Positions 38,672 through 47,992 of a stretch of DNA of 64,000 nt are shown in pieces (the stretch's first letter is position 1; each line of letters starts with the position of its first letter). The DNA comes from Blautia schinkii DSM 10518 (GTDB taxonomy: Bacteria > Bacillota > Clostridia > Lachnospirales > Lachnospiraceae). The notes under the pieces were generated by a model that was not told where the DNA came from, did not search any database, and saw only the letters and a program-made list of their open reading frames with translations. The DNA lies in assembly GCA_000702025.1 (NCBI GenBank), contig JNKJ01000029.1:1-64000 (forward strand), read 5' to 3'. The translations under genes and the position numbers were made by a program.

Positions 38672-40603
38672 ATGAAGAAAACAGTTGCTGTCCGGTTGTG
38701 TATTGTTATTGTGGTCAGTATGCTCATATCTGCGGGACTGAGTTTGTATCTTCAGATAAAGTCGGCAAGAGAGGTTATGAATTCGAATGCGGAGCTGCGG
38801 ATTAACCAGGTCAAGGAGATTCTGGAGAAGAATGATGCAGAGGTCGAGAAGCTGAATGAGGATTTGAGAGAGGACTATTTTATCCGGGCAAAGGCGGCTG
38901 CTTATATCGCGCAGAACCAGCCCGGAGTAGTTGGGGATTTGGAAGAGACAAGGAAAATCGCTGCTTTGCTGCAGGTGGACGAACTGCACTTTTTTGACAC
39001 AGAGGGCAGGATTTTTGCGGGGACGGAACCGAAGTATTTTAATTATACCTTTGAGTCCGGGGAGCAGATGCAGTTTTTTCTCCCTATGCTTGATGACTAT
39101 GATCTGCAGCTTTGCCAGGATGTCACCCCTAATACGGCGGAAAGTAAAATGATGCAGTATATTGCTGTCTGGCGTGAGGACCATCAAGGGATTGTGCAGA
39201 TTGGGATGGAGCCTGTCCGTTTGCTGGAGGCAATGGAAAAAAATGAATTATCTCATATTTTTAATCTAATGACTACCGAGGAAGGCATCTCTATTTTTGC
39301 TGTGGATCTGGGGACGGGGAAGGTTGTTGGAACCACAGAGCAGTGGATGATGGGGAAAAGTGCGGAAGACATAGGGCTGGATTTGAGTGATTCCAGGATG
39401 ATGAACGGCAGGCAGAGTTCAGAGATTATTATGAATGGGGAGAGAAATTACTGTGTCACAGAGGCCATGAAGAATATTATGATCGGAGTGAGTGGTACCC
39501 ATGATAAGCTGTACAGGAATATTCCGGCTAATATGGGAGTTGTGGTTTTCAGCCTGTGTTTCCTTGCTATTGTGGTTATTTTTCTGATTTTGAGGATGCT
39601 GGATAAGGTTATCATCCAAGGTATTTATAGAATTATAGACGGTACCAAAAGAATCGCTGCCGGAGATTTGGATTTTCGCGTGAACATAGATGATTCTCCT
39701 GAGTTTGCAATGCTGAGCGGTAACCTGAACCATATGGTGGAAAGTCTGCTCGAGACTACAGGGAAACTGTCCCTGGTATTTGAGAATGTGGATATCCCGG
39801 TTGCAGTATATGAATATAACCAGGATATGAAGCGTGTTCTTGCTACGAGTAAAATCGGGGAAATATTGATGATGCCGGAGGAGGAGCTGCGCAGGGTTTT
39901 ATCTGACCGCAATAGATTTTGTGAAAAGATACAGGAGATATGTGCGCAGCCGGATGTACTGGAAAAGGATGTATATCTTTTGGGACCATTTGAAGGACAG
40001 ATGCATTATGTGAAAATCAAATCCTATCAGGAGGACGGAAAAACACTGGGAATTGTGCAGGATATGACAGAAGAGATCACAGAAAAGAGGACGCTTGAGC
40101 GAGAGCGTGACGTGGATGTGCTGACTGCTCTTTTGACCAGAAGGGCTTTTTTCCGCAAGATGGATGCGCTGCTTGAGGAGCCGGAGCAATTGAAAACTGC
40201 TATGCTTCTGATGACTGACCTGGACAATCTGAAATATGTGAATGATCACTGGGGACATGAGTATGGAGACAGGATGCTTAAGACTGTTGCCAGACTGCTT
40301 CTTAACTGTCCCGGACCGGAGAAGCTGGCGGGCAGATTGAGCGGTGACGAGTTTGTGCTGGTGATTTACGGCGCACAGTCTCAGCAGGAACTAGAAGACT
40401 GTCTGGAGAAGTTGAATAACAGTATCCAGGGAACTGAGCTTGCGATGCCGGATGGAGAACATGTGAATGTGAGCTTGTCAGGGGGATATGTGTTCTATCC
40501 GGAATACTCAGGCACCAGTGCTGAGCTTGTGAGAATGGCGGATGAGGCCATGTATGTGGTAAAGAAGAGCACGAAGGGAAATTTTGCCAGATATCAGAGA
40601 TAG
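38672..40603 (+). CDS. Membrane sensor diguanylate cyclase (GGDEF protein)
   Basis: The 643-residue protein has an N-terminal membrane helix (about 5-27), an extracytoplasmic sensor (about 28-290), a second helix (about 291-310), a HAMP-like linker (about 315-365), a PAS-like region (about 370-475) and a GGDEF domain (about 490-643). The active-site loop reads RLSGDEFVLV, a Ser-Gly-Asp-Glu-Phe variant known in working cyclases; FFRKMDALL and DLDNLKYVNDHWGHEYGD are also intact. It probably makes cyclic di-GMP in response to an outside signal. The start is the second codon of a TTG-ATG pair. Confidence 0.92.
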   Translation: MKKTVAVRLCIVIVVSMLISAGLSLYLQIKSAREVMNSNAELRINQVKEILEKNDAEVEKLNEDLREDYFIRAKAAAYIAQNQPGVVGDLEETRKIAALLQVDELHFFDTEGRIFAGTEPKYFNYTFESGEQMQFFLPMLDDYDLQLCQDVTPNTAESKMMQYIAVWREDHQGIVQIGMEPVRLLEAMEKNELSHIFNLMTTEEGISIFAVDLGTGKVVGTTEQWMMGKSAEDIGLDLSDSRMMNGRQSSEIIMNGERNYCVTEAMKNIMIGVSGTHDKLYRNIPANMGVVVFSLCFLAIVVIFLILRMLDKVIIQGIYRIIDGTKRIAAGDLDFRVNIDDSPEFAMLSGNLNHMVESLLETTGKLSLVFENVDIPVAVYEYNQDMKRVLATSKIGEILMMPEEELRRVLSDRNRFCEKIQEICAQPDVLEKDVYLLGPFEGQMHYVKIKSYQEDGKTLGIVQDMTEEITEKRTLERERDVDVLTALLTRRAFFRKMDALLEEPEQLKTAMLLMTDLDNLKYVNDHWGHEYGDRMLKTVARLLLNCPGPEKLAGRLSGDEFVLVIYGAQSQQELEDCLEKLNNSIQGTELAMPDGEHVNVSLSGGYVFYPEYSGTSAELVRMADEAMYVVKKSTKGNFARYQR

Positions 40604-40667
40604 ATTTTTGAAAAAAAGATTTGATGGATAGGTCGAATCTAACTAAGTAATAATACTTTATGATAAT

Positions 40668-40714
40668 AAATGCCAAACAAAAAGTACGATTGATACTTCT
40701 TGTTTGGCATTTAT
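40668..40714. terminator. Bidirectional terminator after the GGDEF gene
   Basis: AAATGCCAAACAA pairs exactly with TTGTTTGGCATTT, with an inner AAGTA/TACTT stem. It lies between two convergent genes. Confidence 0.85.
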
Positions 40715-40772
40715 ATTATCCAGTCTTTTTACTGCTTCAAACGCACGATTTATAAATTCGTGAAAGTTGATT

Positions 40773-41267
40773 TTATAACTGCCACCAAATTGTTTCTCCG
40801 CGTGTTTTCTCGATGAAGCCGCATCGTTTCAGAATGCGTTGTGAGGCGAAGCTGTCTGTGTCAGTTTCTGCTATGATATGGGACACATTTTCTTGCTGTA
40901 ATGCCCACTTGCACATGGCCTGCACTGCCTCGGTCATATAACCATGATGTTCAAAGGTTTTTCCAAGCCCGTAGCCGATTTCAACTTCCTGTCTGGTATT
41001 AGGCGTGCTCTTAAAATCAGCGGAGCCCACAACTGTTCGGTCATTTTTTCGTATTAAAAACCAAAAGCTGTGCCATAAATAGTTGTTAGGATTATTTTCT
41101 GTGATTGCTAATTGTCCCTTAACTATTTCCAGGAACAGGCCCTCCATAGGTTCGGCTTGATAAGAGCAATTTAAGTCTTTTTCAAGTCCCGGTAAGTCCT
41201 CAACCCACAGTTTTAACTGATGGGGTTGTAACGGAACTAATTCAAGACGGTCTGTTTCTATTATCAT
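40773..41267 (-). CDS. GNAT acetyltransferase, RimJ/RimL type
   Basis: The 164-residue protein shows the RimJ/L pattern: N-terminal TDRLELVPL, EVEIGYGLGKTFEHHGYMTEA near residue 90 with the acetyl-CoA-binding loop, and RILKRCGFIEKTRGE near the end. It acetylates an amino group, either protein N-terminal or on a small molecule. Its start overlaps the typA stop by 4 bp on the minus strand, so it is probably translated with it. Confidence 0.88.
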   Translation of the reverse strand: MIIETDRLELVPLQPHQLKLWVEDLPGLEKDLNCSYQAEPMEGLFLEIVKGQLAITENNPNNYLWHSFWFLIRKNDRTVVGSADFKSTPNTRQEVEIGYGLGKTFEHHGYMTEAVQAMCKWALQQENVSHIIAETDTDSFASQRILKRCGFIEKTRGETIWWQL

Positions 41268-43093
41268 TTCCGGAACGCCGCCCTTTTCCTGTCTCTTGGG
41301 TCAAGAATCCTCTTACGGATACGCAGGCTGGACGGGGTAACCTCCAGCAGTTCGTCCTGGTCAATGAATTCAATGGCCTGCTCCAGGCTGAGTACCTTAG
41401 GCGGCGTCAGCTTCAGCGCTTCATCTGCGGAGGAGGAACGTGTGTTGGTCAGGTGCTTGGTCTTACATACGTTAAGTTCAATGTCTTCAGCCTTGCCGTT
41501 CTGGCCGATGACCATGCCGCTGTATACTTTCTCACCAGCCGAGATGAAGAGCACACCGCGCTCCTGGGCGGAGAAAAGTCCGTAGGTTACAGCCTCGCCA
41601 GCCTCAAAGGCAATGAGAGAGCCCTGCTTACGGTACTGGAAATCGCCTTTATACGGGGAATATCCGTCGAACATGGTATTGAGGATTCCAGTTCCCTTGG
41701 TAGAGGTAAGGAATTCACCGCGGAAGCCGATCAGTCCTCTGGAAGGAATGTGGAACTCCAGGCGCACGGAACCGTCACTTGCTGTGCTCATACCCTGCAG
41801 CTCGCCCTTTCTCTCGGAAAGCTTCTGGATCACTGTGCCGGAAAATTCTTCCGGTACATCTACATAAGCGATTTCCATAGGCTCAAGCTTCTTGCCGCGC
41901 TCATCAAAATGATAGAGCACCTCAGGCTTGCTTACCGCAAATTCAAAGCCTTCACGCCTCATATTTTCAATCAATACAGACAAATGCAGCTCGCCGCGGC
42001 CGGATACCTTGAAGCATTCGGTAGTCTCGGTGTCCTCCACACGCAGACTCACGTCTGTATTTAACTCCTTGTAAAGTCGGTCGCGCAGGTGGCGGGAGGT
42101 AATGTATTTGCCCTCCTGTCCCGCAAGCGGGCTGTCATTTACCAGGAAGTTCATAGCGATGGTAGGCTCGGAAATTTTCTGGAAAGGAATGGCCTCAGGG
42201 TTTTCACCGCTGCAGAGGGTATCACCGATATGGATGTCCGCAATGCCGGAAATCGCAACGATAGAACCTACGGAAGCTTCCTTGACTTCGATTTTATTAA
42301 GTCCGTCAAACTCATAGAGCTTGCTGATTTTTACCTTCTGACGCTTATTAATATCGTGGTGGTTTAAAAGAGCGAGCTCCTGGTTCACGGCAATTACACC
42401 GTTTTCCACCTTGCCCACGCCGATACGTCCTACATATTCATTGTAGTCAATGGTACTGATGAGCACCTGGGTATCTGCGTCAGGGTCGCCCTCGGGAGCG
42501 GGAATATATTTGAGAATCGTCTCAAACAGCGGCGCCATATCTTCCGGTGTATCCTGCAGATCAAGCACAGCGTGGCCGGCTTTTGCAGAAGCATAGAGGA
42601 AAGGACAGTCAAGCTGCTCGTCCGATGCTTCCAGATCCATAAGAAGCTCCAGAACTTCGTCGATGACTTCGTCCGGGCGTGCTTCCGGGCGGTCAATTTT
42701 ATTGATGCAGACGATCACGTGCAGATCAAGCTCCAGGGCTTTTTTGAGCACGAATTTCGTTTGGGGCATAGCGCCTTCAAAAGCATCTACCAGGAGGATG
42801 ACGCCGTCTACCATTTTAAGTACACGCTCCACCTCTCCGCCGAAATCAGCATGGCCGGGGGTGTCAATGATGTTGATCTTTACGTCTTTGTAGTGGACAG
42901 CGGTGTTTTTGGAGAGAATCGTGATACCGCGTTCACGTTCAATATCATTGGAGTCCATGACACGTTCCTGAACCTCCTGGTTTTCCCGGAATACTCCGCT
43001 CTGCCTCAAGAGCTGGTCCACCAGGGTGGTTTTGCCATGGTCTACATGGGCGATAATGGCTACATTGCGTACATCTTCGCGTTTGGTCTTCAT
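41264..43093 (-). CDS. typA: Translational GTPase TypA/BipA
   Basis: This ribosome-associated GTPase of 609 residues is involved in 50S assembly and stress adaptation. GTP-binding motifs are present: AHVDHGKTTL (G1) near residue 14, RGITILSKNTA (G2), DTPGHADFGGEVER (G3), and NKIDRPEARP (G4). EF-G-like domains and the TypA-specific C-terminal domain (RGLIGFRGEFLT near 415) follow. Acetyltransferase translation is coupled downstream. The leader contains small repeats. Confidence 0.97.
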   Translation of the reverse strand: MKTKREDVRNVAIIAHVDHGKTTLVDQLLRQSGVFRENQEVQERVMDSNDIERERGITILSKNTAVHYKDVKINIIDTPGHADFGGEVERVLKMVDGVILLVDAFEGAMPQTKFVLKKALELDLHVIVCINKIDRPEARPDEVIDEVLELLMDLEASDEQLDCPFLYASAKAGHAVLDLQDTPEDMAPLFETILKYIPAPEGDPDADTQVLISTIDYNEYVGRIGVGKVENGVIAVNQELALLNHHDINKRQKVKISKLYEFDGLNKIEVKEASVGSIVAISGIADIHIGDTLCSGENPEAIPFQKISEPTIAMNFLVNDSPLAGQEGKYITSRHLRDRLYKELNTDVSLRVEDTETTECFKVSGRGELHLSVLIENMRREGFEFAVSKPEVLYHFDERGKKLEPMEIAYVDVPEEFSGTVIQKLSERKGELQGMSTASDGSVRLEFHIPSRGLIGFRGEFLTSTKGTGILNTMFDGYSPYKGDFQYRKQGSLIAFEAGEAVTYGLFSAQERGVLFISAGEKVYSGMVIGQNGKAEDIELNVCKTKHLTNTRSSSADEALKLTPPKVLSLEQAIEFIDQDELLEVTPSSLRIRKRILDPRDRKRAAFRK

Positions 43094-43407
43094 AAAATCG
43101 AAATCCTTTCTTTAATCTTGCCCATTGTAATTGGGCATAGTGGTACACCGTAAGGTGTTTCTTTGATTATGCCCACTGTATTTGGGCATAATAACCTATA
43201 TTTTCTGGGCGTAATGGAATACCTTCGAGTGTTTCTTTCTATATTAATGTGTTTTGAGTGGTATCATTGTCCGAATTTCAAGTTTACCACATTTTCAGCA
43301 GATTACAAGGTATTGGAAAAATATTTTTTATTTTTGGTTCTAAAGAAGCATTCCTGTACATACACATAATATAGACAAAATACCCAAAGAGGAAGGAGAA
43401 CTACATT
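43094..43407. other. Intergenic region with short diverged repeats upstream of typA
   Basis: Units beginning TGGGCATAGTGG and TGGGCGTAATGG, each followed by a related stretch ending GTGTTTCTTTC/T, recur at about 43132 and 43206, with further GCCCA/TGGGC inverted pairs between. No gene is visible. The divergent promoters of typA and the SSB-like gene must lie here. Confidence 0.5.
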
Positions 43408-44034
43408 ATGGCAGATAAAATTATTGAAAACAATCAGGTATCGATCATGGGGAAAATCGTTACCGGCTTTACGTTCAGTCACCAGGTTTATGGGGAGGGC
43501 TTCTATATCATGGAGCTGCTGGTGAAGCGTTTGAGCGACTCTGAGGACCGGATTCCGGTGATGGTATCCGAGCGTCTCATAGACATCACACAGGATTATA
43601 TGGGGGAATATATTGAGATTCACGGACAATTCCGGTCTTATAACCGCCATGAAGAAAAACACAACCGGCTGGTGCTGTCTGTTTTTGCAAGAGAATTGAA
43701 GTTTGTGGAAGAAGAGGATGACTCTATCACTGTAAACCAAATCTTTCTGGATGGTTATATCTGTAAACCGCCGGTGTACAGAAAAACTCCGCTTGGCAGA
43801 GAGATTGCAGACTTATTAATGGCGGTCAACAGACCCTACGGAAAATCCGATTACATACCCTGCATCTGCTGGGGCCGGAATGCCCGCTATGCGTCGGCTT
43901 TTGAGGTGGGCGGACATGTTCTTATCTGGGGACGTATCCAAAGCCGTGAGTACATGAAAAAAATCGGAGAGAATGAAACAGAGAAAAGAATTGCCTACGA
44001 GGTTTCTGTCAGCAAGCTTGAATATATCGAGTAG
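43408..44034 (+). CDS. Single-stranded-DNA-binding-like protein with two OB folds
   Basis: The 208-residue protein looks like two tandem OB-fold halves. Residues 1-100 begin NNQVSIMGKIVTGF, and residues about 108-208 contain NQIFLDGYICKPPVYRKTPLGREIADLLMAV split over the family signature for SSB (TPLGREIADLL). The second half matches SSB clearly; the first is diverged. It lacks the acidic C-terminal tip of housekeeping SSB, so it is probably an accessory protein. AAGGAGAACTACATT precedes the ATG. Confidence 0.82.
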   Translation: MADKIIENNQVSIMGKIVTGFTFSHQVYGEGFYIMELLVKRLSDSEDRIPVMVSERLIDITQDYMGEYIEIHGQFRSYNRHEEKHNRLVLSVFARELKFVEEEDDSITVNQIFLDGYICKPPVYRKTPLGREIADLLMAVNRPYGKSDYIPCICWGRNARYASAFEVGGHVLIWGRIQSREYMKKIGENETEKRIAYEVSVSKLEYIE

Positions 44035-44166
44035 AAAAACACCGGGCTTGCAATTCTTGCCAATCTGAGGTAAGATAATCGTATTCAGGATGGATAGAAA
44101 CAAGAAAATGACGTATGCGTTCAACTGGGATCAGGATCTAGATCATTAACGGTAAGAGGAATTTTT

Positions 44167-44670
44167 ATGAAAAAAGAATTAACAGAAGTTTACTGCGGAA
44201 GCGGAAAAGGGAAAACAACCTTGGCAATCGGTCAAAGCCTCCGGGCTTCGGCACAGGGCAAAAGCGCGATCATCATTCAGTTTCTGAAAGGAAAGGAACG
44301 GCGTGAGCTGGACTTTCTGGAGGAGCTGGATAACATCGATGTGAAGATTTTCCGGTTCGAGAAGATGGAGACCTGCTATGAAGAGCTGAACGAACAGGAA
44401 AAAGCCGAGGAGAAGCGCAATATTCTCAACGGCCTGAACTTCGCACGTAAGGTGATAGCTACCCAGGAATGTGATTTTTTGGTATTAGACGAAATTCTCG
44501 GGCTTTTGGACAATGATATCACCACAGTGGACGCTATTGCGGAGATTCTTAAACTAAAGGATGAATCTATGCATATCGTCATGACAGGAAGGAGACTACC
44601 TGAAGGCCTGAAGGATTACGTGGACAGTGTGACCACGCTGACGACGACAGAAGAAACGGACTTGGATTGA
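44167..44670 (+). CDS. CobO/BtuR-like ATP:corrinoid adenosyltransferase family protein
   Basis: The 167-residue P-loop protein begins TEVYCGSGKGKTTLAIG, the Walker A form of CobA/CobO corrinoid adenosyltransferases. It retains the DFLVLDEILGLLDND motif near residue 100 and GRRLPEGLKDYVD near the end. The family adenosylates cob(I)alamin. No other cobalamin genes are present, and a dihydrodipicolinate synthase gene follows closely, so a different substrate cannot be excluded. Confidence 0.85.
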   Translation: MKKELTEVYCGSGKGKTTLAIGQSLRASAQGKSAIIIQFLKGKERRELDFLEELDNIDVKIFRFEKMETCYEELNEQEKAEEKRNILNGLNFARKVIATQECDFLVLDEILGLLDNDITTVDAIAEILKLKDESMHIVMTGRRLPEGLKDYVDSVTTLTTTEETDLD

Positions 44671-44711
44671 GAAGCATGAATGTTTTACAGAAGAAAGAAG
44701 GAGGAAGGCAT

Positions 44712-45605
44712 ATGGCAATTTTTAAAGGCGCAGGCGTAGCGATTGTGACACCAATGTGTGAGGACGGAAAGGTGAACTACGAAAAACTGGAAGAAATTCT
44801 CGAGTTCCAGATTGCCAACAGCACCGATGCGATTATTATCTGCGGCACCACAGGAGAATCTTCCACATTGACACATGGAGAGCATCTCCAGACGATCAAG
44901 TTTACGATTGACAAGGTGGCTAAGCGTATACCTGTAATCGCAGGTACAGGCTCTAACTGTACAGAAACTGCGATCATGATGTCCAAGGAGGCTGCCTCCT
45001 ACGGAGCAGATGCATTGCTGCTTGTAACTCCATATTATAATAAGGCCACACAGAAAGGGCTGATCGCCCACTATACCGCAGTGGCAAATGAGGTTCCGGA
45101 TACACCGATCATTATGTACAATGTTCCGAGCCGTACAGGCTGCAATATCCAGCCGGCCACAGCAGTAGCTCTGGCAAAAAATGTGAAAAATATCGTAGGT
45201 ATCAAGGCTGCAAGCGGAGACCTTTCCCAGATTGCCAAGATGATGTCCATGGCGGACGGATGCATTGAACTATATTCCGGAAACGACGACCAGGTTCTGC
45301 CGCTTCTTTCCGTCGGAGGTTTAGGCGTCATTTCCGTACTTTCCAATGTGGCTCCGAAATATACACATGACATGGTTATGAAGTATTTTGAGGGAGACAC
45401 CGCAGGCGCTACCGAGATGCAGTTAAAGGCAATCCCGCTTATCAACGCATTGTTCTGTGAGGTGAATCCGATTCCGGTTAAGGAAGCCATGAACCTCATG
45501 GGCATGAACGTTGGACCGCTTCGTATGCCGCTCACTGCAATGGAGCCTGCTAACAGGGAACTTTTGGCCAAAGCCATGAAGGATTTTGGACTTAAGCTGG
45601 CATAA
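44712..45605 (+). CDS. dapA: 4-hydroxy-tetrahydrodipicolinate synthase
   Basis: DapA condenses pyruvate with aspartate semialdehyde, the first committed step to diaminopimelate and lysine. The 297 residues include GTTGESSTLTHGEH near 45, TPYYNKATQKGL near 102, YNVPSRTGCNI near 133 with the catalytic Tyr and Arg, and the Schiff-base Lys in IVGIKAASGD near 163. The start was moved to the ATG behind GAAGGAGGAAGG. dapB follows after 17 nt. Confidence 0.97.
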   Translation: MAIFKGAGVAIVTPMCEDGKVNYEKLEEILEFQIANSTDAIIICGTTGESSTLTHGEHLQTIKFTIDKVAKRIPVIAGTGSNCTETAIMMSKEAASYGADALLLVTPYYNKATQKGLIAHYTAVANEVPDTPIIMYNVPSRTGCNIQPATAVALAKNVKNIVGIKAASGDLSQIAKMMSMADGCIELYSGNDDQVLPLLSVGGLGVISVLSNVAPKYTHDMVMKYFEGDTAGATEMQLKAIPLINALFCEVNPIPVKEAMNLMGMNVGPLRMPLTAMEPANRELLAKAMKDFGLKLA

Positions 45606-45622
45606 GCGAAAGGGAGATACAT

Positions 45623-46381
45623 ATGGTAAGAATTATTATGCATGGCTGCAACGGGCATATGGGTCAAGTCATTTCCGGCCTGGTAGAGAATGACCCGGAT
45701 GCAGAGATTGTGGCGGGAATTGACGTCAGTGACCAGGGAAAGAACAACTATCCTGTGTTCACAGATATGAAGGCCTGTCAGGTAGAGGCGGATGCCATCA
45801 TTGATTTTTCTTCCGCGAAGGCAGTGGATGCCCTTCTGGATTACAGCGCAGAGCGCGGGATTCCGGTTGTGGTGTGCACCACCGGGCTTAGTGAAGAGCA
45901 GCTCGCCAAGGTAGAAGAGACAGCGAAGAAGGTGGCAGTACTGAAGTCTGCCAACATGTCTTTGGGAATCAATACTCTTTTAAAGCTGGTGCAGGATGCG
46001 GCCAAGGTGCTGGCAGCAGCAGGATTTGACATGGAAATTGTGGAGCGCCATCACCGTCTGAAGGTAGATGCACCCAGCGGAACAGCCCTGGCTTTGGCTG
46101 ACAGTCTCAATGAGGCTATGGACAGCCGTTATCATTATGTGTATGACCGCAGTCAGAGACGCGAGAAGCGCGATGACAAGGAAATCGGTATTTCTGCTGT
46201 GCGCGGCGGCACAATCGTGGGAGAGCATGAAGTGATTTTTGCGGGTCCTGACGAAGTGATCGAGTTTAAACACACGGCCCATTCAAAGGCTGTATTTGGC
46301 AAAGGCGCTGTGGAGGCCGCTAAGTTCCTCGCAGGCAAGCCTGCCGGAAGATATGATATGAGTGATGTGATCAACGGCTGA
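45623..46381 (+). CDS. dapB: 4-hydroxy-tetrahydrodipicolinate reductase
   Basis: DapB reduces the DapA product with NAD(P)H. The 252-residue enzyme has the Rossmann motif HGCNGHMGQVI at the N terminus, FSSAKAVDALL, the catalytic region EIVERHHRLKVDAPSGTAL near residue 138, and a C-terminal RGGTIVGEHEVIFAG. It forms a dapAB operon ended by the hairpin at 46423. The last pathway gene, dapF, lies 11 kb away. Confidence 0.97.
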   Translation: MVRIIMHGCNGHMGQVISGLVENDPDAEIVAGIDVSDQGKNNYPVFTDMKACQVEADAIIDFSSAKAVDALLDYSAERGIPVVVCTTGLSEEQLAKVEETAKKVAVLKSANMSLGINTLLKLVQDAAKVLAAAGFDMEIVERHHRLKVDAPSGTALALADSLNEAMDSRYHYVYDRSQRREKRDDKEIGISAVRGGTIVGEHEVIFAGPDEVIEFKHTAHSKAVFGKGAVEAAKFLAGKPAGRYDMSDVING

Positions 46382-46422
46382 ACGATCAGATGCTGATAAT
46401 GTAATGAATGTGATATGATAAA

Positions 46423-46466
46423 TGCCCCGGATTTGAAATTTCGATTTCAGTCCGGGGCAATTTTAT
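46423..46466 (+). terminator. Terminator of dapAB
   Basis: TGCCCCGGA and TCCGGGGCA form the stem, and ATTTTATT follows. Confidence 0.85.
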
Positions 46467-46556
46467 TAAAATTTCCAATTTCTGACAGCATACTATTTCT
46501 GGTAATGTGCATATTAAAAGTACAAGTTAAATTCCAAGGAAAAGGAGACTGATAGA

Positions 46557-47054
46557 ATGAAGAAAATGAAAGCTATCCTTATTAGCACTCTGCTTGTGCT
46601 GACCTTATGTACGTTTACCGCTTGTGGAAATGACAATAATAACAAAGCGGACGAATCCGGTACTGCAACTGAGGATGAGACAACAACCGGAAATGATAAC
46701 GGGGACGACGCAGGTAAAAACGATGCGGCTACAGACAACAATACCACAGACAACAATACAGATACGGACACTGGCAATACAGGCACCGGTGACGCGGCTG
46801 ACAACAACACTACAGGAAGTGATACCACAATCGGAGATGACGCTGCCGGTACAGATACAGCGGGAGACACCGCAGGCGGTACTGACGCAGGAGATAATGC
46901 CGGCGGAGATACAACAGGAAATAACACTGCCAGAAACAGCGACGACACAGTATCCGGAGAGCTTGGCAACAGTGTCAAGGATATTGGCGACGGTGTAGGC
47001 AATGCTGTGGATGATCTGGGCAATGCAGTAGGAAATGCTGTGGAAGGCCGGTAA
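46557..47054 (+). CDS. Low-complexity Thr/Asp/Asn/Gly-rich lipoprotein
   Basis: The 165-residue protein has a signal peptide with lipobox TFTAC (Cys at about residue 22). The next roughly 110 residues are built almost only from Asn, Asp, Thr, Gly and Ala. They end in a repeated, weakly amphipathic tail (NAVDDLGNAVGNAV). No folded domain is recognised; it could be a flexible surface spacer or an anchor. AAAAGGAGACTGATAGA precedes the ATG. Composition may allow slippage-driven length variation. Confidence 0.75.
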   Translation: MKKMKAILISTLLVLTLCTFTACGNDNNNKADESGTATEDETTTGNDNGDDAGKNDAATDNNTTDNNTDTDTGNTGTGDAADNNTTGSDTTIGDDAAGTDTAGDTAGGTDAGDNAGGDTTGNNTARNSDDTVSGELGNSVKDIGDGVGNAVDDLGNAVGNAVEGR

Positions 47055-47181
47055 GCCGACGCAGGCTAGTAAGCCGACGCAGGCTGGTATTCAGACGCAT
47101 ACAGTCAGGCTGTGCAGGCCGATATTTGATTGCATAATTTATTGATTAATGCTATTATCAATGCATGAAAGGGTGATGAAG

Positions 47182-47955
47182 ATGAGATTCCGGCCATGCA
47201 TTGATATACATAACGGAAAAGTGAAACAAATTGTGGGAGGCAGCTTAAAGGATGCCGGGGACAGTGCGAAAGAAAATTTTGTCGCAGAGGCGGACGCGGC
47301 GTTTTATGCAGCTCTTTACAGGGATGCCGGGATTCGCGGCGGACATGTGATTATTTTGAACAGCCCGGATTCTCCTTATTATCAGAAGACGAGGCAGCAG
47401 GCGTTTTTAGCGCTCAGGACCTACCCGGGAGGGCTGCAGATCGGTGGCGGTGTCTGCCCGGAAAATACGGAGGAATTTCTTAATGCCGGGGCGAGCCATG
47501 TGATCGTTACGTCGTATGTGTTTAAGGACGGAAAGATTTCCTGGGAAAATCTGCAGAGAATGGAAGCTGTGGCAGGGAAAGAGCATCTGGTATTGGATTT
47601 GAGCTGCAGGAAGAAGGACGATGGGAAATACTATATCGTCACCGACCGCTGGCAGAAATTCACAGAGGTGCAGGTGACGCTTGCCCTGATGGAAGAGTTG
47701 GGCAGCCATTGTGATGAATTCCTTGTGCACGCAGTGGACGTGGAAGGTAAGGCAAAAGGAATTGAGACAGAGCTTGCGCAGCTTTTGGGCAGCTACGGTA
47801 AGCAGCCCATTACATATGCGGGCGGAATAGGCTCTATGGAGGATGTGGAGAAGCTGCGCATCTGCGGCCGGGATTGTGTGGATTTTACGGTGGGGAGTGC
47901 GCTTGATATTTTTGGCGGTACGATACCGTTTGAGGTATTGGTTGGGCATGTTTGA
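47182..47955 (+). CDS. Eukaryotic-type HIS6 (ProFAR isomerase)
   Basis: The 257-residue TIM barrel catalyses the Amadori rearrangement in histidine synthesis. It resembles yeast HIS6 rather than ordinary bacterial HisA: CIDIHNGKVKQIVGG, LQIGGGV, ASHVIVTSYVF, LVLDLSCRKKDDGKY, EFLVHAVDVEGKAKGI and GSALDIFGG all have close HIS6 counterparts. The likely catalytic Asp residues are in CIDIH and AVDVEG. No other his genes adjoin it. The start follows AAAGGGTG; earlier in-frame ATGs are too close to it or lack a site. Confidence 0.88.
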   Translation: MRFRPCIDIHNGKVKQIVGGSLKDAGDSAKENFVAEADAAFYAALYRDAGIRGGHVIILNSPDSPYYQKTRQQAFLALRTYPGGLQIGGGVCPENTEEFLNAGASHVIVTSYVFKDGKISWENLQRMEAVAGKEHLVLDLSCRKKDDGKYYIVTDRWQKFTEVQVTLALMEELGSHCDEFLVHAVDVEGKAKGIETELAQLLGSYGKQPITYAGGIGSMEDVEKLRICGRDCVDFTVGSALDIFGGTIPFEVLVGHV

Positions 47956-47992
47956 GTAGGCTAGAACTAAAAGCACTGGGGAAGGAGGATTT

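Noticed and set aside
46514..47023. A minus-strand frame rich in Ser, Val and Pro opposite the low-complexity lipoprotein
   Set aside because: It is the complement of the repetitive codons of a gene with signal peptide and ribosome site.
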